DNA of 64,000 bases from positions 1 through 64,000 of the forward strand of contig QCHE01000004.1 of NCBI GenBank assembly GCA_003278065.1, given 5' to 3'. The first letter of the stretch is position 1. Every line of letters begins with the position of its first letter. Made by a program: the position numbers and the translations under genes. This DNA comes from Pelagibacteraceae bacterium AG-390-O04 (GTDB lineage Bacteria; Pseudomonadota; Alphaproteobacteria; Pelagibacterales; Pelagibacteraceae). Below, one piece after another: positions 58,131 to 64,000 of this stretch. The notes under the pieces are model-generated. The model ran no database searches, was not told the DNA's origin, and saw only the letters and a list, made by a program, of their open reading frames with translations.

Positions 58131-58630
58131 TATTTAAATAATCCTACTTTTAAGCTTTCAGCTGAATATATTTTTTTATCGTCTGCCAAAACCACACCAT
58201 TAGCAAGACCCACAGTAGTGCCTCCTGGTGACATTATTTTTTTCATATCAATTTCATATTTAACTAATTTTACATTTTGTAAAACTTCACCTGTAAATTT
58301 CACAGTCCCAACTCCTAAAGCTCTCCCTTTACCTGGATTACCAATCCAACCCAAGTAAAAGCCAACTAACTGCCACATAGCATCAAGACCAAGGCACCCC
58401 GGCATTACAGGATCACCATTAAAATGGCAGTCAAAAAACCAAAGATCTTTTTTAATGTCTAATTCGGCTTTTAATGAACCTTTTTTAAATGCTCCGTTGT
58501 TATCATTAATTTCTGTAATTCTATCAAACATTAGCATTGGTGGAAGAGGTAATTTAGCATTACCTGGGCCGAACAATTCGCCATTACCACAATTAATTAG
58601 CTCCTTATATGAATATGAATTTTTTTTCAT
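58130..58630 (-). CDS. fabA: Beta-hydroxydecanoyl-ACP dehydratase/isomerase
   Basis: Introduces the cis double bond for unsaturated fatty acids. [25 protein letters not shown] holds the catalytic His and Asp. 166 aa is normal. First gene of the leftward fabA-fabB-fabI unit, divergent from irr over a 91-base region that contains an Irr-box-like palindrome. Confidence 0.95.
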   Translation of the reverse strand: MKKNSYSYKELINCGNGELFGPGNAKLPLPPMLMFDRITEINDNNGAFKKGSLKAELDIKKDLWFFDCHFNGDPVMPGCLGLDAMWQLVGFYLGWIGNPGKGRALGVGTVKFTGEVLQNVKLVKYEIDMKKIMSPGGTTVGLANGVVLADDKKIYSAESLKVGLFK

Positions 58631-58689
58631 AAAATTGAGTACTTCTATTTACTTGATTTTATCTTTATATAATATACTTTTAATACTAG

Positions 58690-58706
58690 TTTAGAACAAT
58701 TATAAC
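58690..58706. promoter_or_regulatory. Irr-box (ICE)-like palindrome upstream of irr
   Basis: TTTAGAA-CAA-TTATAAC resembles the rhizobial iron control element TTTAGAA-N3-TTCTAAA (first half exact, second half 5 of 7). It sits 15 bases before the irr ATG and 60 bases before fabA. Its partner site over the katG promoter shares TTTAGAA-N3-TTATAA. Autoregulation by Irr is inferred. Confidence 0.45.
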
Positions 58707-58721
58707 TAACAATATATTGTA

Positions 58722-59120
58722 ATGAAATACATTGAAAAACTAAGAAATTCTGGATTAAGACCTACCAAACAAAGGCTAAAAATATGTGAAGTTTTATTTG
58801 ATACTGAAAAAACATTCCATTTCACTATCAATGATTTGTCAAATAAAATTAAAAAACAATTAAATAATAAAATATCTTTAGCTACTATTTATAACACTGT
58901 TCACGCTTTTGAAAAAAAAGGATATTTAAAGCAAATTCCAATTAATTCTAATCAAACTTATTTTGACACCAACGTTTCAGATCATCATCATTTTTATGAT
59001 TTAAATGAGCAAAAACTAATAGATCTAGAAAATTCTGACGTTGGACCAATAAAAATTTTAAAAAAAATTGAAGGAAAAAAAATTAAATCTGTAGAGGTTC
59101 TAGTCAAACTAGAAGATTAA
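58722..59120 (+). CDS. irr: Irr-type iron response regulator (Fur family)
   Basis: 132-aa Fur-superfamily protein. The DNA-binding helix is ISLATIYNTVHAFEKKGYL, and SDHHHFYDLNEQKLIDLEN contains the HHH heme-binding motif typical of Irr. The CxxC zinc pairs of Fur and PerR are absent. Irr senses heme status and regulates iron and heme genes in rhizobia. Its position beside fabA-fabB-fabI is the conserved rhizobial context, supporting irr over perR. Downstream lies katG, separated by 95 bases with its own promoter. Confidence 0.87.
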   Translation: MKYIEKLRNSGLRPTKQRLKICEVLFDTEKTFHFTINDLSNKIKKQLNNKISLATIYNTVHAFEKKGYLKQIPINSNQTYFDTNVSDHHHFYDLNEQKLIDLENSDVGPIKILKKIEGKKIKSVEVLVKLED

Positions 59121-59153
59121 TTTTTCAAATATTTCAGCGTCACTTTTATACAA

Positions 59154-59181
59154 TTGACACTTTTTTTAGAATCATTATAAA
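59154..59181 (+). promoter_or_regulatory. katG promoter overlapped by an Irr-box-like palindrome
   Basis: TTGACA (59154-59159), a 16-base spacer and TATAAA (59176-59181) form a near-consensus sigma-70 promoter. TTTAGAA-TCA-TTATAAA (59165-59181) matches the ICE palindrome with one mismatch and covers the spacer and -10. A protein bound there would block polymerase, so repression of katG by Irr is the simplest reading. Confidence 0.6.
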
Positions 59182-59215
59182 GTAGAACTAAGGCTATATA
59201 ATTAAGGAGATACCT

Positions 59216-61453
59216 ATGAGCACAGAAAATTTTAAGAGCAAATCTTTTAAAGCAAATGAATTAAGTAAATGTCCTTTTACAGGCGCAGGAACACCTGCAA
59301 AATTTTCTGCAGGTCGAGGTCAAACAAATAGAGATTTTTGGCCAAATAGTTTAAATCTTAAAATTCTTAGTCAACACTCTAATTTGTCAAATCCAATGGA
59401 CAAAAAATTTAATTACTCAAAAGAATTTAAAAAACTTAATTTTAAAGCCTTAAAAAAAGATCTAAAAAAATTAATGACTAATTCTCAAGAATGGTGGCCA
59501 GCAGATTATGGCCATTATGGTCCGTTATTTATTAGGCTTGCTTGGCATGCAGCAGGTACTTATAGAACTGGCGATGGTAGAGGAGGAGCTGGAACAGGTA
59601 ATCAACGTTTTGCACCATTAAATTCTTGGCCTGATAACGTTAATTTAGATAAAGCAAGACTACTGTTGTGGCCTATAAAACAAAAGTATGGAAAAAAAAT
59701 ATCTTGGGCTGATCTTTTCATTTTAGTAGGAAATGTAGCGTTAGATTCTATGGGTTTCAAAACATTTGGTTTTGGAGCTGGTAGAGTAGACATATGGGAA
59801 CCAGAGGATGATATTTATTGGGGATCAGAAAAAGAGATGTTAGATGTAAAACGATATAGTGGTAAAAGAGATTTAGAGCAGCCTTTAGGAGCTTCTCATA
59901 TGGGTCTAATTTACGTAAACCCTCAAGGACCAGATGCAAACCCAGATCCGTTGCTAGCAGCACATGATATTAGAGAAACATTTGGAAGAATGGCAATGAA
60001 CGATTATGAAACAGCGGCACTAGTTGCAGGAGGTCACACATTTGGTAAATCTCACGGTGCTGCACCTGAATCACATAAAGGTCCAGATCCAGAAGCATCA
60101 AAAATACAAGATCAAGCTACTGGATGGAATAGTGGTTATAAATCTGGAAAAGGCGTTGATACAATAAGTAGTGGAATTGAAGGTGCTTGGACTCAAAATC
60201 CAATTAAATGGGATATGGGATATTTAGATTGTCTTTATGGACATGAGTGGGAACTAACAAAAAGTCCTGCCGGTGCACATCAGTGGACACCAAAGAAAAA
60301 TGGTCAAGAAATAAAAATGGTACCTGATGCGCATGATAAAAATGTTCTTCATCCTCCAATGATGCAAACTACTGATATTTCATTAAAGGTTGATCCAAGT
60401 TATGGCCCTATAACAAAACATTTTCATGAAAATCCAAATGAATTTCATGATGCGTTTGCAAGAGCATGGTTTAAATTAACCCATAGAGATATGGGACCTA
60501 GAGCTTGTTATTTAGGAGCTGAGGTTCCAAAAGAAGAACTAATTTGGCAAGATCCAATAGATAAACCAAAATACAAACTAAAAACTAAAGATATTAAAGA
60601 TTTAAAATCTCGAATTTTCAAATCAAAATTATCAATTTCTGACATGGTTTCAACAGCTTGGGCTTCTGCATCAACTTTCAGAGGTTCTGATAAGAGAGGT
60701 GGAGCTAATGGAGCTAGAATTATGTTAGAGCCACAAAAGAATTGGAAAATTAATAATCCAGCTAAACTTTCAAAAGTTATTTCTGCCTTGAAGAAAATTA
60801 AAGATAAATTTGATGGAAAAAATAAAGTGGTTTCAATGGCTGATCTTATTGTTTTGGCTGGAGGTGTTGGAATAGAAATGGCTGCTAAAAAAGCGGGCCA
60901 TAAAATTAATGTTCCCTTTTCAGCTGGGAGAGGAGACGCTAGACAAGATCAAACAGATGTTAACTCGTTTGGATTGTTAGAGCCCCAAGCAGATGGTTTT
61001 AGAAACTATTTAAGTGGAGCCGCATCAAATATATCTGCAGAGGAGAAACTAGTTGATAAAGCACAATTAATGGGTCTCACAGCTCCAGAAATGACAGTTT
61101 TAATAGGTGGGATGCGTGTATTAGACACTAACTACGATAATTCAAAATTTGGTGTTTTTACCAAAAAACCAGGAACTCTTACAAACGATTATTTTATAAA
61201 CTTATTAGACATGAATACTACATGGAAAGAGGTAGATAAATCTGAACAGAAATTTGTTGGTAGTGATAGAAAAACAAAAAAAGCTAAATGGAAAGGTACA
61301 CGTGTTGACTTAATTTTTGGCTCAAATTCACAATTAAGAGCATTAGCAGAAGTTTATGCATGTGAAGATTCACAAGATAAATTCGTTAAGGATTTCGTTG
61401 AGGCTTGGGTTAAAGTTATGAATGCGGATAGATTTGAATTAAAACTAAATTAA
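59216..61453 (+). CDS. katG: Catalase-peroxidase KatG
   Basis: Bifunctional heme catalase-peroxidase, 745 aa. The distal site is [13 protein letters not shown] (Arg107, Trp110, His111). [13 protein letters not shown] supplies Tyr233 and [11 protein letters not shown] Met259, at the spacing of the Trp-Tyr-Met adduct needed for catalase activity. The proximal His274 is in [11 protein letters not shown]. The C-terminal half is the usual degenerate duplicate ([18 protein letters not shown]). AAGGAG precedes the ATG by a few bases. No signal peptide, so cytosolic. It is preceded by irr and an ICE-like site, and followed by a hydroxylase-like gene. Confidence 0.97.
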   Translation: MSTENFKSKSFKANELSKCPFTGAGTPAKFSAGRGQTNRDFWPNSLNLKILSQHSNLSNPMDKKFNYSKEFKKLNFKALKKDLKKLMTNSQEWWPADYGHYGPLFIRLAWHAAGTYRTGDGRGGAGTGNQRFAPLNSWPDNVNLDKARLLLWPIKQKYGKKISWADLFILVGNVALDSMGFKTFGFGAGRVDIWEPEDDIYWGSEKEMLDVKRYSGKRDLEQPLGASHMGLIYVNPQGPDANPDPLLAAHDIRETFGRMAMNDYETAALVAGGHTFGKSHGAAPESHKGPDPEASKIQDQATGWNSGYKSGKGVDTISSGIEGAWTQNPIKWDMGYLDCLYGHEWELTKSPAGAHQWTPKKNGQEIKMVPDAHDKNVLHPPMMQTTDISLKVDPSYGPITKHFHENPNEFHDAFARAWFKLTHRDMGPRACYLGAEVPKEELIWQDPIDKPKYKLKTKDIKDLKSRIFKSKLSISDMVSTAWASASTFRGSDKRGGANGARIMLEPQKNWKINNPAKLSKVISALKKIKDKFDGKNKVVSMADLIVLAGGVGIEMAAKKAGHKINVPFSAGRGDARQDQTDVNSFGLLEPQADGFRNYLSGAASNISAEEKLVDKAQLMGLTAPEMTVLIGGMRVLDTNYDNSKFGVFTKKPGTLTNDYFINLLDMNTTWKEVDKSEQKFVGSDRKTKKAKWKGTRVDLIFGSNSQLRALAEVYACEDSQDKFVKDFVEAWVKVMNADRFELKLN

Positions 61454-61469
61454 TCAATTAAAAATATAT

Positions 61470-62066
61470 ATGACAACAGTAAGTTTTGAGGATTTTTACA
61501 AGGTGCCAGATCTTAATTTTGATATTTTAAAATTAAGAGAAGATTTAAATAAAATTTTAAAAAACAAAAGATTTAACTCTCCAGGTGTCACGCATTTTGG
61601 AGCAATACCTATAAATCAAATTCCAAATGATGAAAATTCTATAAAAGGTAATAATATAAGAGGAAAATATTGGACTATCGCAGATGATAGTGGGAAAGAA
61701 GTTTCAAGGGATATTGAAATTGATGAGTCTAAATACACTCAATTAATACCTGAATTTGAAAAAACATATTTCAAAGAAGTATATGAAACCTTGAATAACA
61801 AATTTAAATTGGGAAGAGTGAGATTATTATTGAAAGAACCTCGATCAACATTGAGTTGGCATAAAGATCCAGAATGTAGACTTCATGTGCCAATTATTAC
61901 AAATAAAGGTTGCTCAATGGTAATTGAAAATGTAGCAAAACATCTGCCAGCAGACGGAAAAGTGTGGATAACAAATAATACAAAGTATCACAATTTCTTC
62001 AATGGTGGAGAGCAGGCTCGAGTACATTTAGTTGCATGTGTCCTTGAAAGCCCTTTTAAAAGATAA
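61470..62066 (+). CDS. Aspartyl/asparaginyl beta-hydroxylase-like 2OG-Fe(II) oxygenase
   Basis: 198 aa. RLLLKEPRSTLSWHKDPECRLHVPI has the HxD iron ligands (HKD) and a second His, and NNTKYHNFFNGGEQARVHLVACVLE supplies the distal His and the 2-oxoglutarate-binding Arg, the layout of Asp/Asn beta-hydroxylase-like double-stranded beta-helix enzymes. The substrate is unknown. It starts 17 bases after katG and shares one base with the DUF2061-like gene, so katG may lead a three-gene operon of iron-dependent enzymes (inference). Confidence 0.72.
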   Translation: MTTVSFEDFYKVPDLNFDILKLREDLNKILKNKRFNSPGVTHFGAIPINQIPNDENSIKGNNIRGKYWTIADDSGKEVSRDIEIDESKYTQLIPEFEKTYFKEVYETLNNKFKLGRVRLLLKEPRSTLSWHKDPECRLHVPIITNKGCSMVIENVAKHLPADGKVWITNNTKYHNFFNGGEQARVHLVACVLESPFKR

Positions 62067-62308
62067 TGGAATTAACAAGCGGTATTTTTAAAACAGCTGG
62101 ACGGATTTATTTAAATAATAAAGGTTCGATTTTAAGAACATTTATTTATACTATTGGTCACTTTATAATTGCTATAACTGTATTAATGTTAGTGGCTGAT
62201 GTTTCATTTATGATAGCTCTGACTGATGCAATAGTTGAACCTATAGCCAACTCAGTATGGTATTTTATTTTAGATAAGTGGTGGGCGAGTAAATCAAAAA
62301 ACTCTTAG
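62066..62308 (+). CDS. DUF2061-like small membrane protein
   Basis: 80 aa with two hydrophobic segments (LRTFIYTIGHFIIAITVLMLVA and SFMIALTDAIVEPIANSVWYFIL). The LTDAIVEPIANSVWYFILDKWW part resembles the DUF2061 pattern (EPI..S..YY..E..W) of predicted membrane proteins. Function unknown. Start overlaps the oxygenase stop (TAATGG). It converges with the SH3 protein gene. Confidence 0.65.
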   Translation: MELTSGIFKTAGRIYLNNKGSILRTFIYTIGHFIIAITVLMLVADVSFMIALTDAIVEPIANSVWYFILDKWWASKSKNS

Positions 62309-62310
62309 GA

Positions 62311-62772
62311 CTATTGATTAACTGACCCCCAAACATTATCTGTCTTTATCCAACCCTCAAATATATCAGTTTTAATTTTACACCAATTCCCATTACATTT
62401 TTTGACTATTAATACTCTCCCTCTTTTTATTCTAGCTAATGGTTTTGAAAAATTTGATGGCTTTTGAAATAAAATCTTATCTTGAGTAGGTATAATTGAA
62501 TTTCTTTTTTTTAATTGTGACCAGTGTATCCACCCACTATTATTTTTAAAATCTATAATTCTTCTCCAATTTTCTTTTTTATCTATTTGTTTAATTGGTA
62601 AATTTACTTTCTTATAAATAAATTTTATCGGTGAGTCGAAACTAGGTCCATATCTAACATTAACTTTATCTTTTTTTAAAGATAAAAATATTTCTTCTGC
62701 TGAAACAATTGAAAATAAAAATAGTGAAAAAAAGATAAGTAGTATTTTTATAAATCTAACTTGCTTATTCAT
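62311..62772 (-). CDS. Exported bacterial SH3-domain protein
   Basis: 153 aa. Signal peptide VRFIKILLIFFSLFLFSIVSA, then an SH3-like repeat pair: KKDKVNVRYGPSFDSPIKFIYKK with RIIDFKNNSGWIHWSQL, and KPLARIKRGRVLIVKKCNGNWCKIKTDIFEGWIKTDNVWG. Such periplasmic proteins are thought to bind peptidoglycan or envelope partners. Start overlaps the upstream ThiF-like stop by 8 bases on the same strand. Confidence 0.8.
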   Translation of the reverse strand: MNKQVRFIKILLIFFSLFLFSIVSAEEIFLSLKKDKVNVRYGPSFDSPIKFIYKKVNLPIKQIDKKENWRRIIDFKNNSGWIHWSQLKKRNSIIPTQDKILFQKPSNFSKPLARIKRGRVLIVKKCNGNWCKIKTDIFEGWIKTDNVWGSVNQ

Positions 62773-63511
62773 CTTTTATTTTTTTTAATTTAACTTTTCT
62801 AAAATTTAAATTAAGCAAATCAATAATTAAAATATATCCATTTAAATTTTTGCCTATATTTAATATTTTTTTTAAAATTTCATTAGCCTGTATCGTACCG
62901 ATTATACCTGCTACAGTTCCTAAAACACCCTCAAACTCACAATTTAATATATCATCTGAGATTTCTTTTTCTTGAAAAAAACTTCTGATACATGGAGTTT
63001 TTTTATCTTTAAAATCAAAAGTAAATATATGTCCATCAAATTTACTGATAGCTCCAGTAACTAAAAATTTTTTTGTTTTTTTACAAAAATCGTTTATTAA
63101 AAATTTGGTTTTAAAATTATCAGATCCATCGACAATATAATCGTATTTCTGAATAATTTTGTTAAAGTTATTTTTATTCAGTCTTATTTTGTAGCAAATT
63201 ATCTTGGTATTTGAATTGATTTTCTTTAATTTTTTTTGAGCTGCAAAAACTTTAGATTTACTTAAATCTTTCGTATCATAAAGACTTTGACGATGGATAT
63301 TTGATAAATCTACATTATCAGAGTCGACAATGCCCAAAAAGCCTACACCGGCTCTAGTTAAAAATTCTGCTACAGGGCATCCCAAACCTCCCATACCAAT
63401 AACTAATACTTTTGATTGTATAATTTTTTTTTGACCAAGTGTGCCAACATTTTTGAGCACAATTTGTCTTGAAAATCTTTCAATTTGATTTTTATTTAAT
63501 TTTAAATTCAT
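62765..63511 (-). CDS. ThiF/HesA/MoeB-family E1-like adenylyltransferase
   Basis: 248 aa. N-terminal ERFSRQIVLKNVGTLGQKKI, then nucleotide-binding VLVIGMGGLGCPVAEFLTRAGVGFLGIVDSDNVDLSNIHRQ, YDYIVDGSDNFKTKFLINDFC and EFEGVLGTVAGIIGTIQANEILK. The zinc-binding CxxC of MoeB/ThiF is reduced: CIRSFF has one Cys only, and no C-terminal pair is present. So it is an adenylating E1 whose sulfur-carrier partner is not in this window. HesA/ThiF type, substrate unknown. It overlaps dut by 4 bases. Confidence 0.84.
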   Translation of the reverse strand: MNLKLNKNQIERFSRQIVLKNVGTLGQKKIIQSKVLVIGMGGLGCPVAEFLTRAGVGFLGIVDSDNVDLSNIHRQSLYDTKDLSKSKVFAAQKKLKKINSNTKIICYKIRLNKNNFNKIIQKYDYIVDGSDNFKTKFLINDFCKKTKKFLVTGAISKFDGHIFTFDFKDKKTPCIRSFFQEKEISDDILNCEFEGVLGTVAGIIGTIQANEILKKILNIGKNLNGYILIIDLLNLNFRKVKLKKIKDE

Positions 63512-63945
63512 TTACCTGTTGAGCCGAACCCACCTTCCCCCCTAACTGTTTCAGGTAAACTATTGGTTTCTTCTAATTCTATTTTTATTACTGGAGCCAA
63601 TACCATTTGAGCAATTCTATCACCATTATTAACTATAAAATCTTCTTTACCATGATTATAAATAATTATTTTTAATTCTCCTCTATAATCACTATCGATA
63701 GTTCCTGGTGTATTTAAAACACTAATATTATTTTTTGCAGCTAAACCTGATCTAGGTCTAATTTGTATTTCATAATTTTTAGAAAAAGCAACAGATATTC
63801 CTGTTGAAATTAGAGAAGATGTTTGAGGTTTTATATTTATTGGTTCTTTAATAAAAGCCATTAAATCCATTCCAGATGCCCCTTTTGTTTTGTAAGATGG
63901 AAGCTTAACTGATGGATCCAGTTTTTTTATAAGTACTTTCCCCAT
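63508..63945 (-). CDS. dut: dUTP diphosphatase
   Basis: Homotrimeric dUTPase. Motifs in order: ASGMDLMAF, RPRSGLAAKNNISVLNTPGTIDSDYRGE (motifs 2 and 3), GDRIAQMVLAP (motif 4), and the C-terminal GEGGFGSTGK P-loop-like arm that closes the active site. 145 aa is normal. It hydrolyses dUTP to dUMP and supplies dTMP synthesis. Start overlaps the stop of the upstream gene (TAATGG). Confidence 0.97.
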   Translation of the reverse strand: MGKVLIKKLDPSVKLPSYKTKGASGMDLMAFIKEPINIKPQTSSLISTGISVAFSKNYEIQIRPRSGLAAKNNISVLNTPGTIDSDYRGELKIIIYNHGKEDFIVNNGDRIAQMVLAPVIKIELEETNSLPETVRGEGGFGSTGK

Positions 63946-64000
63946 TAATTTATCTGACTAACAATTCTATCAACGATTTCTTCTGATAGCTCAGACTTTT
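63945..64000 (-). CDS. 3' end of an upstream gene, probably coaBC (truncated by window)
   Basis: The minus strand frame reads KSELSEEIVDRIVSQIN then a stop that overlaps the dut ATG (TAATG). In many alphaproteobacteria dut follows coaBC (phosphopantothenoylcysteine synthase/decarboxylase), whose C-terminus is a short helix like this. The assignment rests on context only; 18 codons are too few to identify it. Confidence 0.4.
   Translation of the reverse strand, partial: KSELSEEIVDRIVSQIN

Noticed and set aside
1-64000. tRNA, rRNA, tmRNA, RNase P RNA, CRISPR arrays, IS elements, prophage
   Set aside because: Intergenic gaps are too short, and I saw no T-loop motifs, regular direct repeats, transposase or phage genes.

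Overview
This window is a compact, very AT-rich alphaproteobacterial chromosome segment. Gene content, gene order and composition fit the SAR11 clade (Candidatus Pelagibacter and relatives): near-minimal intergenic space, Lys/Asn/Ile-rich proteins, lysine codons mostly AAA, many overlapping stops and starts, and the alphaproteobacterial blocks around hemE, rho-mnmE-mnmG-rsmG-parA-parB and fur-miaB-phoH-ybeY-lnt-metK-nusA-infB. I cannot assign a species or subclade without a search. I see no insertion sequence, prophage, CRISPR array, rRNA or tRNA.

Layout. 1-2.7 kb: hslU (5' end outside the window), Smr, Tim44-like, fxsA, secB. 2.65-6.07 kb: leftward dnaQ-coaE-aroE-maf-ppsR. 6.07-6.35 kb: an intergenic region with two consensus DnaA boxes and two TTAA-N7-TTAA motifs next to hemE, which I call the likely replication origin. 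6.3-17.5 kb: rightward hemE-hemH-hemJ-rho, a lone OGT/SPINDLY-type glycosyltransferase, then mnmE-mnmG-rsmG(parS)-parA-parB. 17.4-22 kb: leftward holA-lptE-leuS and a DUF3576-like lipoprotein. 22.2-23.2 kb: a porin with a strong terminator. 23.2-28 kb: ThiE-like protein, yggS, L,D-transpeptidase, degenerate response regulator, ArfA-like mini-protein, PfkB kinase, nth, dapB. 28-32 kb: dnaJ-dnaK-grpE. 32-35 kb: rdgB and an LpoA-like/rsmI/BON cell-envelope locus. 35-42.8 kb: maeB, murJ, trpS, nfuA, a Bax-like glucosaminidase, a polysaccharide deacetylase. 42.7-55.7 kb: tsaB-fur-miaB-phoH-ybeY-lnt-metK-nusA-infB-rbfA-rpsO-pnp. 55.8-58.6 kb: small exported protein and fabI-fabB-fabA. 58.7-62.3 kb: irr, katG, an Asp/Asn-hydroxylase-like protein and a small DUF2061-like membrane protein. 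62.3-64 kb: SH3 protein, ThiF/HesA-like E1, dut and the last codons of a gene that is probably coaBC.

Main observations. (1) A Caulobacter-like candidate oriC. (2) Six genes (dnaQ, lptE, a ThiE-like gene, murJ, a Bax-like gene, a deacetylase) are each broken by one base at a homopolymer of 8-10 A or T. Each heals perfectly when one base is removed or added. This is either a sequencing or assembly signature or genuine slippage-dependent expression, and it hides coding sequence from the ORF track. (3) Two matching Irr-box-like palindromes sit upstream of irr and over the katG promoter, suggesting an iron/heme-peroxide regulon. (4) rimI, corC, trmB, rimP, ylxR and truB are all missing from an otherwise collinear translation block. 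No stretch longer than 300 bases is left without a gene once the hidden frames are restored; the longest is the 271-base origin region.
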